Shown here piece by piece: positions 1 to 14,900 of a DNA stretch of 64,000 bases. Every line of letters begins with the position of its first letter. Within the stretch, counting starts at the first letter, position 1. This DNA comes from Hippophae tibetana (Eukaryota; Streptophyta; Magnoliopsida; Rosales; Elaeagnaceae). The notes beneath the pieces were generated by a model, which worked only from the letters and a program-made list of their open reading frames with translations, made no database searches and was not told where the DNA came from. Both the position numbers and the translations under genes were made by a program. The stretch is from NCBI GenBank assembly GCA_037013495.1, contig CM072810.1, forward strand, positions 35,121,843 through 35,185,842, written 5' to 3'.

Positions 1-889
1 TGTGAAATTACTGTTAAATGAGTCAGTTGGGAAATTATTCGAACTGTATTATTTGTTGCTAAGATGATAGCAATCCACTTTCGCGGACGGAAAGAGCTTG
101 ACTTTATAGAAATCAAGAAAAGTGGTACGAGCGAAGCTATTTTGACACAATTGTTAGAAATGATGAATCTAATACCAATGAAGAGAAAATATCTATACTT
201 TAACATAGATTTACTAAATTTCTTAGAAAGAATAAACCCGTTTTTAGGGATTTAAGAAAAAGGTCATCCGAGCTCTAAAATGATTATTTCAATGAATTTA
301 TTGTTGTATTTCTTCCAAGCGACTTCAAACATTTTGGAAACCACTCATATAGGCATTTGAGCAAAAAACTAAATCTAGAACTATGCAGCTGAACAGAAAT
401 TTTGAAATCTATATCATGCAAGAGGATTAAACTTTGAACAAATTCTACGCAGGATTTTCAATCATTATCAACTGCTCGTACAATTTGGATGGACCTATTT
501 GGAAAAAAAGTAGATTGATAAAATTGTTGTTAGCCTACATTATCATTTTTAGGAAAAAGATACCTTGCTTAAATCCATATAGAAGGCCTGTGAACTTACT
601 ATTAAATGAATCAGTTTGGAAATTATTCGAACTGCATTATTTGTTGCCAAGTTGATAGCAATCCATTTTCGTGGACGGAAAGAGCTTGACTTTATAGACA
701 TCAAGTATAGTGGTAAGAGCGAAGCTATTTTGACACAATTGTTAGAAATGATGAATCTAATTCCAATGGAGAGAAAATATCTATAATTTCCCATATATTT
801 ACTAAATTTCTTAGAAAGAATAAACCCGTTTTTAGGGATTTAAGAAAAAGGTCATCCGAGCTCTAAAATGATTATTTCAATGAATTTAT

Positions 890-2330
890 TGTTGTATTTC
901 TACCAAGCGACTTCAAACATTTTGGAAACCACTCATATAGGCATTTGAGCAAAAATCTAAATCTAAAACTATGCAGCTGAACAGAAATTTTGAAATCTAT
1001 ATCATGCAAGAGGATTAAACTTTGAACAAATTCTACGCAGGATTTTCAATCATTATCAACTGCTCGTACAATTTGGATGGACCTATTTGGAAAAAAAGTA
1101 GATTGATAAAATTGTTGTTAGCCTACATTATCATTTTTAAGAAAAAGATACCTTGCTTAAATCCATATAGAAGGCCTGTGAACTTACTATTAAATGAATC
1201 AGTTTGGAAATTATTCGAACTGCATTATTTGTTGCCAAGTTGATAGCAATCCATTTTCGTGGACGGAAAGAGCTTGACTTTATAGACATCAAGTATAGTG
1301 GTAAGAGCGAAGCTATTTTGACACAATTGTTAGAAATGATGAATCTAATTCCAATGGAGAGAAAATATCTATAATTTCCCATATATTTACTAAATTTCTT
1401 AGAAAGAATAAACCCGTTTTTAGGGATTTAAGAAAAAGATATCCGAGCTCTAAAATGATTATTTCAATGAATTTATTGTTGTATTTCTTCCAAGCAACTT
1501 CAAACATTTTGGAGACCACTCATATAGGCATTTGAGCAAAAAACTAAATCTAGAACTATGGAGCTGAACATAAATTTTGAACTCTATATCATGCAAGAGG
1601 ATGAAACATTGAAGAAATTCTACGCAGGTTTTTCAATCATTATCAACTACTCGTACAATTTGGTTGGATCTATTTGGAAAAAAAAGTAGATTGAGAAAAT
1701 TGTTGTTAGCCTACATTTTCATTTTCAAGAAAAAGATACCTTGCTTAAATCCGTATAGAAGGCCTGTGAAATTACTATTAAATGAGTCAGTTGGGAAATT
1801 ATTCGAACTGTATTATTTGTTGCTAAGATGATAGCAATCCACTTTCGCGGATGGAAAGAGCTTGACTTTATAGAAATCAAGTAAAGTGGTACGAGCGAAG
1901 CAATTTTGACACAATTGTTAGAATTGATGAATCTAATACCAACAAAGAGAAAATATCTATACTTTCCCATAGATTTACTAAATTTCTTAGAAAGAATAAA
2001 CCCATTTTTAGGGATTTAAGAAAAAGGTAATACGAGCTCTAAAATGATTATTTCAATGAATTTATTGTTGTATTTCTTCCAAGCGACTTCAAACATTTTG
2101 GAGACCACTCATATAGGCATTTGAGCAAAAAAATAAATCTAGAACTATGCAGCTGAACAGAAATTTTGAACTCTATATCATGCAAGAGGATGAAACTTTG
2201 AACAAATTCTATGCAGGTTATCAAACATTATCAACTACTTGACCAATTTGGATGGACCTATTTGGAAAAAAAAGTAGATTGAGAAATTTTTTGTTAGCCT
2301 ACATTATAATTTTCAAGAAAAAGATACCTT
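890..2330 (+). repeat. Left copy of a 5-unit-offset duplication (partner 3,830-5,270)
   Basis: This segment recurs 2,940 bp downstream (5 x 588). The rare TTTCTACCAAG near 897 recurs near 3,837. TGCAGGTTATCAAACATT at about 2,212 recurs at about 5,152, and the TTACATTATAATTTT-type variant near 2,290 recurs near 5,235. The pair differs by scattered substitutions (for example ACTACTTGACC versus ACGACTTGACC), so it is older than the interior duplications. Similarity falls off past about 2,330/5,270, where CCTGTGAAC faces CCTCTTAAC. Confidence 0.75.
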
Positions 2331-3320
2331 GCTTAAATCCATATAGAAGGCCTGTGAACTTACTGTTAAATGAATCAGTTGGGAAATTATTCGAACTGCA
2401 TTATTTGTTGCCAAGATGATAGCAATCCACTTTCGCGGACGGAAAGAGCTTGACTTTATAGACATCAAGTATAGTGGTACGAGCGAAGCTATTTTGACAC
2501 AATTGTTAGAAATGATGAATCTAATACCAATGAAGAGAAATATCTATACTTTCCCATAGATTTACTAAATTTCTTAGAAAGAATAAACCCGTTTTTAGGG
2601 ATTTAAAAAAAGGTAATCTGAGCTCTAAAATGATTATTTCAATGAATTTATAGTTGTATTTCTACCAAGCGACTTCAAACATTTTGGAGACCACTCATAT
2701 AGGCATTTGAGCAAAAAACTAAATCTAGAACTATGGAGCTGAACATAAATTTTGAACTCTATATCATGCAAGAGGATGAAACATTGAAGAAATTCTACGC
2801 AGGTTTTTCAATCATTATCAACTACTCGTACAATTTGGTTGGATCTATTTGGAAAAAAAAGTAGATTGAGAAAATTGTTGTTAGCCTACATTTTCATTTT
2901 CAAGAAAAAGATACCTTGCTTAAATCCGTATAGAAGGCCTGTGAAATTACTATTAAATGAGTCAGTTGGGAAATTATTCGAACTGTATTATTTGTTGCTA
3001 AGATGATAGCAATCCACTTTCGCGGATGGAAAGAGCTTGACTTTATAGAAATCAAGTAAAGTGGTAGGAGCGAAGCATTTTTGACACAATTGTTAGAATT
3101 GATGAATCTAATACCAACAAAGAGAAAATATCTATACTTTCCCATAGATTTACTAAATTTCTTAGAAAGAATAAACCCATTTTTAGGGATTTAAGAAAAA
3201 GGTAATACGAGCTCTAAAATGATTATTTCAATGAATTTATTGTTGTATTTCTTCCAAGCGACTTCAAACATTTTGGAGACCACTCATATAGGCATTTGAG
3301 CAAAAAACTAAATCTAGAAC
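1545..3320 (+). repeat. V-type units repeated at 2-unit spacing
   Basis: The rare CTATGGAGCTG at about 1,557 recurs at about 2,731, an offset of 1,175 bp. The V-type unit that follows (ATTTGGTTGGATC, CCGTATAGAAGG, GAGTCAG, GCGGATGG, ACCAACAAAGAG) recurs with it. A third, partly chimeric V-type unit begins near 3,420, and a fourth near 4,600. Alternation of V and non-V units is consistent with a local 2-unit duplication. Confidence 0.65.
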
Positions 3321-3829
3321 TATGCAGCTGAACAGAAATTTTGAAATCTATATCATGCAAGAGGATTAAACTTTGAACAAATTCTACGCAGGATTTTCAA
3401 TCATTATCAACTGCTCGTACAATTTGGTTGGATCTATTTGGAAAAAAAAGTAGATTGAGAAAATTGTTGTTAGCCTACATTTTCATTTTCAAGAAAAAGA
3501 TACCTTGCTTAAATCCGTATAGAAGGCCTGTGAAATTACTATTAAATGAGTCAGTTGGGAAATTATTCGAACTGTATTATTTGTTGCTAAGATGATAGCA
3601 ATCCACTTTCACGGATGGAAAGAGCTTGACTTTATAGAAATCAAGTAAAGTGGTACGAGCGAAGCAATTTTGACACAATTGTTAGAATTGATGAATCTAA
3701 TACCAACAAAGAGAAAATATCTATACTTTCCCATAGATTTACTAAATTTCTTAGAAAGAATAAACCCGTTTTTAGGGATTTAAGAAAAAGACCATCCGAG
3801 CTCTAAAATGATTATTTCAATGAATTTAT

Positions 3830-5270
3830 TGTTGTATTTCTACCAAGCGACTTCAAACATTTTGGAGACCACTCATATAGGCATTTGAGCAAAAAACTAA
3901 ATCTAGAACTATGCAGCTGAACAGAAATTTTGAAATCTATATCATGCAAGAGGATTAAACTTTGAACAAATTCTACGCAGGATTTTCAATCATTATCAAC
4001 TGCTCTTACAATTTGGATGGACCTATTTGGAAAAAAAGTAGATTGATAAAATTGTTGTTAGCCTACATTATCATTTTTAAGAAAAAGATACCTTGCTTAA
4101 ATCCATATAGAAGGCCTATGAACTTACTATTAAATGAATCAGTTTGGCAATTATTCGAACTGCATTATTTGTTGCCAAGTTGATAGCAATCCATTTTCGT
4201 GGACGGAAAGAGCTTGACTTTATAGACATCAAGTATAGTGGTAAGAGCGAAGCTATTTTGACACAATTGTTAGAAATGATGAATCTAATTCCAATGGAGA
4301 GAAAATATCTATAATTTCCCATATATTTACTAAATTTCTTAGTAAGAATAAACCCGTTTTTAGGGATTTAAGAAAAAGATATCCGAGCTCTAAAATGATT
4401 ATTTCAATGAATTTATTGTTGTATTTCTTCCAAGCAACTTCAAACATTTTGGAGACCACTCATATAGGCATTTGAGCAAAAAACTAAATCTAGAACTATG
4501 CAGCTGAACAGAAATTTTGAACTCTATATCATGCAAGAGGATGAAACATTGAAGAAATTCTACGCAGGTTTTTCAATCATTATCAACTACTCGTACAATT
4601 TGGTTGGATGTATTTGGAAAAAAATGTAGATTGAGAAAATTGTTGTTAGCCTACATTTTCATTTTCAAGAAAAAGATACCTTGCTTAAATCCGTATAGAA
4701 GGCCTGTGAAATTACTATTAAATGAGTCAGTTGGGAAATTATTCGAACTGTATTATTTGTTGCTAAGATGATAGCAATTCACTTTCGCGGATGGAAAGAG
4801 CTTGACTTTATAGAAATAAAGTAAAGTGGTACGAGCGAAGCAATTTTGACACAATTGTTAGAATTGATGAATCTAATACCAACAAAGAGAAAATATCTAT
4901 ACTTTCCCATAGATGTACTAAATTTCTTAGAAAGAATAAACCCATTTTTAGGGATTTAAGAAAAAGGTAATACGAGCTCTAAAATGATTATTTCAATGAA
5001 TTTATTGTTGTATTTCTTCCAAGCGACTTCAAACATTTTGGAGACCACTCATATAGGCATTTGAGCAAAAAACTAAATCTAGAACTATGCAGCTGAACAG
5101 AAATTTTGAACTCTATATCATGCAAGAGGATGAAACTTTGAACAAATTCTATGCAGGTTATCAAACATTATCAACGACTTGACCAATTTGGATGGACCTA
5201 TTTGGAAAAAAAAGTAGATTGAGAAATTTTTTGTTAGCCTACATTATAATTTTCAAGAAAAAGATACCTA
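3830..5270 (+). repeat. Right copy of the 5-unit-offset duplication (partner 890-2,330)
   Basis: This matches 890-2,330 at an offset of 2,940 bp and shares its rare variants. Its boundaries are approximate because the flanking units belong to the same family. The matched stretch is about 2.45 units, so the duplicated block did not start and stop at one fixed unit phase. Confidence 0.75.
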
Positions 5271-6232
5271 GCTTAAATCTATATAGAAGGCCTCTTAACT
5301 TACTATTAAATGAATCAGTTGGGAAATTATTCGAACTGCATCACTTGTTACCAAGATGATGGCAATCCATTGTCGTGGACGGAAAGAGCTTGACTTTATA
5401 GACATCAAGTATAGTGGTACGAGCGAAGCTATTTTGACACAATTGTTAGAAATGATGAATCTAATACCAATGAAGAGAAAATATCTATACTTTCCCATAG
5501 ATTTAATAAATTTCTTAGAAAGAATAAACTCGTTTTTAAGGATTTAAGAAAAAGGTAATCCGAGCTCTAAAATGATTATTTCAATGAATTTATAGTTGTA
5601 TTTCTTCCAAGCAACTTCAAACATTTTGGAGACCACTTATATAGGCATTTGAGCAAAAAACTAAATCTAGAACTATGCAGCTGAACATAAATTTTGAACT
5701 CTATATCATGCAAGAGGATGAAACTTTGAACAAATTCTACCGAGGTTTTTCAATCATTATCAACTGCCCGTACAATTTGGATGGACCTATTTGAAAAAAA
5801 AAGTAGATTGAGAAAATTTTTGTTAGCTTATATTATCATTTTCAAGAAAAAGATACCTTGCTTAATTCCATATAGAAGGCCTGTGAACTTACTGTTAAAT
5901 GAATCAGTTTGGAAATTATTCGAACTGCATTATTTGTTGCCAAGATGATAGCAATTCAATTTCGCGGACGGAAAGAGCTTGACTTTATAGACATCAAGTA
6001 TAGTGGTACGAGCGAAGCTATTTCGACACAATTGTTAGAAATGATGAATCTAATACCAATGAAGAGAAAATAGCTATACTTTCCCATAGATTTACTAAAT
6101 TTCTTAGAAAGAATAAACCCATTTTTAGGGATTTTCAAAAAAGGTCATCCGAGCTCTAAAATAAGTATTTCAATGAATTTATAGTTGTACTTCTTCCAAG
6201 CAACTTCAAACATTTTGGAGATCACTCATATA

Positions 6233-8930
6233 GGCATTTGAGCAAAAAAATAAATCTAGAACCATGCAGCTGAACAGAAATTTTGAACTCTATATCATGC
6301 AAGAGGATTAAACTTTGAACAAATTCTACGCAGGATTTTCAATCATTGTCAACTGCTCGTACAATTTGGATGGACCTATTTGGAAAAAAAGTAGATTGAT
6401 AAAATTGTTGTTAGCCTACCTTATCATTTTCAAGAAAAAGATACCTTGCTTAAATCCATATAGAATGCCTGTGAACTTACTCTTAAATGAATCAGTTTGG
6501 AAATTATTCGAATTGCATTATTTGTTGCCAAGTTGATAGCAATCCATTTTCGTGGACGGAAAGAGCTTGACTTTATAGACATCAAGTATAGTGGTACGAG
6601 CGAAGCTATTTCGACACAATTGTTAGAAATGATGAATCTAATACCAATGGAGAAAAAATATCTATAATTTCCCATATATTTACTAAATTTCTTAGAAAGA
6701 ATAAACCAGTTTTTAGGGATTTAAAAAAAGGTAATCTGAGCTCTAAAATGATTATTTCAATGAATTTATTGTTGTATTTCTTCCAAGCAACTTCAAACAT
6801 TTTGGAGACCACTCATATAGGCATTTGAGCAAAAAACTAAATCTATAACTATGCAGCTGAACAGAAATTAAGAACTCTATATCATGCAAGAGGATTAAAC
6901 TTTGAACAAATTCTACGCAGGATTTTCAATTATTGTCAACTGCTCGTACAATTTGGATGGACCTTTTTGGAAAAAAAGTAGATTGATAAAATTGTTGTTA
7001 GCCTACCTTATCATTTTCAAGAAAAAGATACCTTGCTTAAATCCATATAGAATGCCTGTGAACTTACTCTTAAATGAATCAGTTTGGAAATTATTCGAAT
7101 TGCATTATTTGTTGCCAAGTTGATAGCAATCCATTTTCGTGGACGGAAAGAGCTTGACTTTATAGACATCAAGTATAGTGGTACGAGCGAAGCTATTTTG
7201 ACACAATTGTTAGAAATGATGAATCTAATACCAATGGAGAAAAAATATCTATAATTTCCCATATATTTACTAAATTTCTTAGAAAGAATAAACTCGTTTT
7301 TAGGGATTTAAAAAAAGGTAATCTGAGCTCTAAAATGATTATTTCAATGAATTTATTGTTGTATTTCTTCCAAGCAACTTCAAACATTTTGGAGACCACT
7401 CATATAGGCATTTGAGCAAAAAACTAAATCTAGAACTATGCAGCTGAACATAAATTTTGAACTCTATATCAAGCAAGAGGATGAAACTTTGAACAAATTC
7501 TACCCAGGTTTTTCAATCAATTTCAACTACCCGTACAATTTGGATGGACCTATTTGGAAAAAAAAGTAGATTGAGAAAATTGTTGTTAGCCTACATTATC
7601 ATTTTCAAGAAAAAGATACCTTGCTTAAATCCATATAGAAGGCCTGTGAACTTACTGTTTAATGAATCAGTTTGGAAATTATTCAAACTGCATTATTTGT
7701 TGCCAAGATGATAGCAATCCACCTTCGTGGACGGAAAGAGCTTGACTTTATAGACATCAAGTATAGTGGTACGAGCGAAGCTATTTTGACACAATTGTTA
7801 GAAATGATGAATCTAATACCAATGGAGAAAAAATATCTATAATTTCCCATATATTTACTAAATTTCTTAGAAAGAATAAACTCGTTTTTAGGGATTTAAA
7901 AAAAGGTAATCTGAGCTCTAAAATGATTATTTCAATGAATTTATTGTTGTATTTCTTCCAAGCAACTTCAAACATTTTGGAGACCACTCATATAGGCATT
8001 TGAGCAAAAAACTAAATCTAGAACTATGCAGCTGAACATAAATTTTGAACTCTATATCATGCAAGAGGATTAAACTTTGAACAAATTCTACGTAGGATTT
8101 TCAATCATTGTCAACTGCTCGTACAATTTGGATGGACCTATTTGGAAAAAAAGTAGATTGATAAAATTGTTGTTAGCCTACCTTATCATTTTCAAGAAAA
8201 AGATACCTTGCTTAAATCCATATAGAATGCCTGTGAACTTACTCTTAAATGAATCAGTTTGGAAATTATTCGAATTGCATTATTTGTTGCCAAGTTGATA
8301 GCAATCCATTTTCGTGGACGGAAAGAGCTTGACTTTATAGACATCAAGTATAGTGGTACGAGCGAAGCTATTTTGACACAATTGTTAGAAATGATGAATC
8401 TAATACCAATGGAGAAAAAATATCTATAATTTCCCATATATTTACTAAATTTCTTAGAAAGAATAAACTCGTTTTTAGGGATTTAAAAAAAGGTAATCTG
8501 AGCTCTAAAATGATTATTTCAATGAATTTATTGTTGTATTTCTTCCAAGCAACTTCAAACATTTTGGAGACCACTCATATAGGCATTTGAGCAAAAAACT
8601 AAATCTAGAACTATGCAGCTGAACATAAATTTTGAACTCTATATCAAGCAAGAGGATGAAACTTTGAACAAATTCTACCCAGGTTTTTCAATCAATTTCA
8701 ACTACCCGTACAATTTGGATGGACCTATTTGGAAAAAAAAGTAGATTGAGAAAATTGTTGTTAGCCTACATTATCATTTTCAAGAAAAAGATACCTTGCT
8801 TAAATCCATATAGAAGGCCTGTGAACTTACTGTTTAATGAATCAGTTTGGAAATTATTCAAACTGCATTATTTGTTGCCAATATGATAGCAATCCACCTT
8901 CGTGGACGGAAAGAGCTTGACGTTATAGAC
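6233..8930 (+). repeat. Second left domain with 2-unit duplication (6,875-7,755 and 8,050-8,930)
   Basis: Anchors lie at 6819, 7406, 7994 and 8581. Units here carry ATGGAGAAAAAATATC followed by a TATAATTTCCC-type word, and TAGAATGCCTG in place of TAGAAGGCCTG. The rare word TATCAAGCAAGAGG at about 7,467 recurs at about 8,642 (offset 1,175), and neighbouring variants match from roughly 6,875 to 7,755. The match ends where CCAAGATGATAG faces CCAATATGATAG. The ATGGAGAAAAAATATC type reappears only near 56.63 and 60.75 kb. Confidence 0.75.
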
Positions 8931-11900
8931 ATCAACTATAGTGGTACGAGCGAAGCTATTTTGACACAATTGTTAGAAATGATGAATCTAATACCAATGA
9001 AGAGAAATATCTATACTTTCCCATAGATTTACTAAATTTCTTAGAAAGAAAAAACCCGTTTTTAGGGATTTAAAAAAAGGTAATCTGAGCTCTAAAATGA
9101 TTATTTCAATGAATTTATAGTTGTATTTCTTCCAAGCGACTTCAAACATTTTGGGGACCACTTATATAGGCATTTGAACAAAAAACTAAATCTAGAACTA
9201 TGCAGCTGAACATAAATTTTGAACTCTATATCATGCAAGAGGATGAAACCTTGAACAAATTCTATGCAGGTTTTTCAATCATTATCAACTGCCCGTACAA
9301 TTTGGATGGACCTATTTGAAAAAAAAAGTAGATTGAGAAAATTGTTGTTAGCCTACATTATCATTTTCAAGAAAAAGATACCTTGCTTAAATCCATATAG
9401 AAGGCCTGTGAACTTACTATTAAATAAATCAATTTGGAAATTATTCGAACTGCATTATTTGTTGCCAAGATGATAACAATCCACTTTCGTGGACGGAAAG
9501 AGCTTGAATTTATAGACATCAAGTATAGTGGTACGAGCGAAGCTATTTCGACACAATTGTTAGAAATGATGAATCTAATACCAATGAAGAGAAAATAGCT
9601 ATACTTTCCCATAGATTTACTAAATTTCTTAGAAAGAATAAACCCATTTTTAGAGATTTTCAAAAAAGGTCATCCGAGCTCTAAAATAAGTATTTCAATG
9701 AATTTATAGTTGTACTTCTTCCAAGCGACTTCAAACATTTTGGGGACCACTCATATAGGCATTTGAACAAAAAACTAAATCTAGAACTATGCAGCTGAAC
9801 ATAAATTTTGAACTCTATATCATGCAAGAGGATGAAACTTTGAACAAATTCTATGCAGGTTTTTCAATCATTATCATCTACCCGTACAATTTGGATGGAC
9901 CTATTTCGAATAAAAAGTAGATTGAGAAAATTGTTGTTAGCCTAAATTATCATTTTCAAGAAAAAGATACCTTGCTTAAATCCATATATAACGCCGGTGA
10001 ACTTACTGTTAAATGAATCAGTTGGGAAATTATTCGAACTGCATTATTTGTTGCGAAGATGATAACAATCCACTTTCGTGGACGGAAAGAGCTTGAATTT
10101 AAGGACATCAAGTATAGTGGTACGAGCGAAGCTATTTCGACACAATTGTTAGAAATGATGAATCTAATACCAATGAAGAGAAAATAGCTATACTTTCCCA
10201 TAGATTTACTAAATTTCTTAGAAAGAATAAACCCGTTTTTAGGGATTTTCAAAAAAGGTAATCCGAGCTCTAAAATAAGTATTTCAATGAATTTATAGTT
10301 GTACTTCTTCCAAGCAACTTCAAACATTTTGGAGACCACTCATATAGGCATTTGAGCAAAAAAAATAAATCTAGAACTATGCAGCTCAACATAAATTTTG
10401 AACTCTATATCATGCAAGAGGATGAAACTTTGAACAAATTCTATGTAGGTTTTTCAATCATTATCATCTACCCATACAATTTGGATGGACCTATTTCGAA
10501 TAAAAAGTAGATTGAGAAAATTGTTGTTAGCCTCAATTATCATTTTCAAGAAAAAGATACCTTGCTTAAATCCATATATAAGGCCTGTGAACTTACTGTT
10601 AAATGAATCAGTTGGGAAATTATTCGAACTGCATTATTTGTTGCGAAGATGATAGCAATCCACTTTCGCGGACGGAAAGAGCTTGAATTTATAGACATCA
10701 AGTATAGTGGTACGAGCGAAGCTATTTTGACACAATTGTTAGAAATGATGAATCTAATACCAATGAAGAGAAATATCTATACTTTCCCATAGATTTACTA
10801 AATTTCTTAGAAAGAATAAACCCGTTTTTAGGGATTTAAAAAAAGGTAATCTGAGCTCTAAAATTATTATTTCAATGAATTTATAGTTGTATTTCTTCCA
10901 AGCGACTTCAAACATTTTGGGGACCACTTATATAGGCATTTGAACAAAAAACTAAATCTAGAACTATGCAGCTGAACATAAATTTTGAACTCTATATCAT
11001 GCAAGAGGATGAAACTTTGAACAAATTCTATGCAGGTTTTTCAATCATTATCAACTGCCCGTACAATTTGGATGGACCTATTTGAAAAAAAAAGTAGATT
11101 GAGAAAATTGTTGTTAGCCTACATTATCATTTTCAAGAAAAAGATACCTTGCTTAAATCCATATAGAAGGCCTGTGATCTTACTGTTAAATGAATCAGTT
11201 TGGAAATTATTCGAACTGCATTATTTGTTGCCAAGATGATACCAATCCACTTTCGTGGAAGGAAAGAGCTTGAATTTATAGACATCAAGTATAGTGGTAC
11301 GAGCGAAGCTATTTCAACACAATTGTTAGAAATGATGAATCTAATACCAATGAAGAGAAAATAGCTATACTTTCACATAGATTTACTAAATTTCTTAGAA
11401 AGAATAAACCCATTTTTAGGGATTTTCAAAAAAGGTAATCCGAGCTCTAAAATAAGTATTTCAATGAATTTATAGTTGTACTTCTTCCAAGCAACTTCAA
11501 ACATTTTGGAGACCACTCATATAGGCATTTGAGCAAAAAAATAAATCTAGAACTATGCAGCTCAACATAAATTTTGAACTCTATATCATGCAAGAGGATG
11601 AAACTTTGAACAAATTCTATGCAGGTTTTTCAATCATTATCATCTACCCGTACAATTTGGATGGACCTATTTCGAATAAAAAGTAGATTGAGAAAATTGT
11701 TGTTAGCCTACATTATCATTTTCAAGAAAAAGATACCTTGCTTAAATCCATATATAAGGCCTGTGAACTTACTGTTAAGTGAATCAGTTGGGAAATTATT
11801 CGAACTGCATTATTTGTTGCGAAGATGATAGCAATCCACTTTCGCGGACGGAAAGAGCTTGACTTTATAGACATCAAGTATAGTGGTACGAGCGAAGCTA

Positions 11901-14900
11901 TTTTGACACAATTGTTAGAAATGATGAATCTAATACCAATGAAGAGAAATATCTATACTTTCCCATAGATTTACTAAATTTCTTAGAAAGAATAAACCCG
12001 TTTTTATGGATTTAAAAAAAGGTAATCTGAGCTCTAAAATGATTATTTCAATGAATTTATAGTTGTATTTCTTCCAAGCGACTTCAAACATTTTGGGGAC
12101 CACTTATATAGGCATTTGAACAAAAAACTAAATCAAGAACTATGCAGCTGAACATAAATTTTGAACTCTATATCATGCAAGAGGATGAAACTTTGAACAA
12201 ATTCTATGCAGGTTTTTCAATCATTATCATCTACCCGTACAATTTGGATGGACCTATTTCGAATAAAAAGTAGATTGAGAAAATTGTTGTTAGCCTAAAT
12301 TATCATTTTCAAGAAAAAGATACCTTGCTTAAATCCATATATAAGGCCGGTGAACTTATTGTTAAATGAATCAGTTGGGAAATTATTCGAACTGCATTAT
12401 TTGTTGCGAAGATGATAACAATCCACTTTCGTGGACGGAAAGAGCTTGAATTTATAGACATCAAGTATAGTGGTACGAGCGAAGCTATTTCGACACAATT
12501 GTTAGAAATGATGAATCTAATACCAATGAAGAGAAAATAGCTATACTTTCCCATAGATTTACTAAATTTCTTAGAAAGAATAAACCCATTTTTAGGGATT
12601 TTCAAAAAAAGTAATCCGAGCTCTAAAATAAGTATTTCAATGAATTTATAGTTGTACTTCTTCCAAGCAACTTCAAACATTTTGGAGACCACTCATATAG
12701 GCATTTGAGCAAAAAAATAAATCTAGAACTATGCAGCTCAACATAAATTTTGAACTCTATATCATGCAAGAGGATGAAACTTTGAACAAATTCTATGTAG
12801 GTTTTTCAATCATTATCATCTACCCGTACAATTTGGATGGACCTATTTCGAATAAAAAGTAGATTGAGAAAATTGTTGTTAGCCTAAATTATCATTTTCA
12901 AGAAAAAGATACCTTGCTTAAATCCATATATAAGGCCTGTGAACTTACTGTTAAATGAATCAGTTGGGAAATTATTCGAACTGCATTATTTGTTGCGAAG
13001 ATGATAGCAATCCACTTTCGTGGACGGAAAGAGCTTGACTTTATAGACATCAAGTATAGTGGTACGAGCGAAGCTATTTTGACACAATTGTTAGAAATGA
13101 TGAATCTAATACCAATGAAGAGAAATATCTATACTTTCCCATAGATTTACTAAATTTCTTAGAAAGAATAAACCCGTTTTTAGGGATTTAAAAAAAGGTA
13201 ATCTGAGCTCTAAAATGATTATTTCAATGAATTTATAGTTGTATTTCTTCCAAGCAACTTCAAACATTTTGGGGACCACTTATATAGGCATTTGAACAAA
13301 AAACTAAATCTAGAACTATGCAGCTGAACATAAATTTTGAACTCTATATCATGCAAGAGGATGAAACTTTGAACAAATTCTATGCAGGTTTTTCAATCAT
13401 TATCAACTGCCCGTACAATTTGGATGGACCTATTTGAAAAAAAAAGTAGATTGAGAAAATTGTTGTTAGCCTACATTATCATTTTCAAGAAAAAGATACC
13501 TTGCTTAAATCCATATAGAAGGCCTGTGAACTTACTGTTAAATGAATCAGTTTGGAAATTATTCGAACTGCATTATTTGTTGCCAAGATGATAGCAATCC
13601 ACTTTCGTGGAAGGAAAGAGCTTGAATTTATAGACATCAAGTATAGTGGTACGAGCGAAGCTATTTCGACACAATTGTTAGAAATGATGAATCTAATACC
13701 AATGAAGAGAAAATAGCTATACTTTCACATAGATTTACTAAATTTCTTAGAAAGAATAAACCCATTTTTAGGGATTTTCGAAAAAGGTAATCCGAGCTCT
13801 AAAATAAGTATTTCAATGAATTTATAGTTGTACTTCTTCCAAGCAACTTCAAACATTTTGGAGACCACTCATATAGGCATTTGAGCAAAAAAATAAATCT
13901 AGAACTATGCAGCTCAACATAAATTTTGAACTCTATATCATGCAAGAGGATGAAACTTTGAACAAATTCTATGTAGGTTTTTCAATCATTATCATCTACC
14001 CGTACAATTTGGATGGACCTATTTCGAATAAAAAGTAGATTGAGAAAATTGTTGTTAGCCTAAATTATCATTTTCAAGAAAAAGATACCTTGCTTAAATC
14101 CATATATAAGGCCTGTGAACTTACTGTTAAATGAATCAGTTGGGAAATTATTCGAACTGCATTATTTGTTGCGAAGATGATAGCAATCCACTTTCGTGGA
14201 CGGAAAGAGCTTGACTTTATAGACATCAAGTATAGTGGTACGAGCGAAGCTATTTTGACACAATTGTTAGAAATGATGAATCTAATACCAATGAAGAGAA
14301 ATATCTATACTTTCCCATAGATTTACTAAATTTCTTAGAAAGAATAAACCCGTTTTTAGGGATTTAAAAAAAGGTAATCTGAGCTCTAAAATGATTATTT
14401 CAATGAATTTATAGTTGTATTTCTTCCAAGCAACTTCAAACATTTTGGGGACCACTTATATAGGCATTTGAACAAAAAACTAAATCTAGAACTATGCAGC
14501 TGAACATAAATTTTGAACTCTATATCATGCAAGAGGATGAAACTTTGAACAAATTCTATGCAGGTTTTTCAATCATTATCAACTGCCCGTACAATTTGGA
14601 TGGACCTATTTGAAAAAAAAAGTAGATTGAGAAAATTGTTGTTAGCCTACATTATCATTTTCAAGAAAAAGATACCTTGCTTAAATCCATATAGAAGGCC
14701 TGTGAACTTACTGTTAAATGAATCAGTTTGGAAATTATTCGAACTGCATTATTTGTTGCCAAGATGATAGCAATCCACTTTCGTGGAAGGAAAGAGCTTG
14801 AATTTATAGACATCAAGTATAGTGGTACGAGCGAAGCTATTTCGACACAATTGTTAGAAATGATGAATCTAATACCAATGAAGAGAAAATAGCTATACTT

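Larger units (their letters stand above)
1..6232 (+). repeat. Left divergent domain, mixed unit types
   Basis: Anchors lie at 351, 939, 1526, 2115, 2701, 3290, 3879, 4466, 5055, 5643 and 6232. At least three types are interleaved. One has TACGCAGGATTTTCAATC with TAAACTTTGAACAA and TATCTATAATTTCCCATA. The second ('V') has AAATGAGTCAG, GTATTATTTGTTGCTAAG, GCGGATGG and TCAAGTAAAGTGG. The third has TGCAGGTTATCAAACATT. Most copies carry TTTATTGTTG where interior copies carry TTTATAGTTG. Differences between neighbouring units are more frequent than in the interior, which suggests an older or less homogenised part of the array. Confidence 0.85.
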
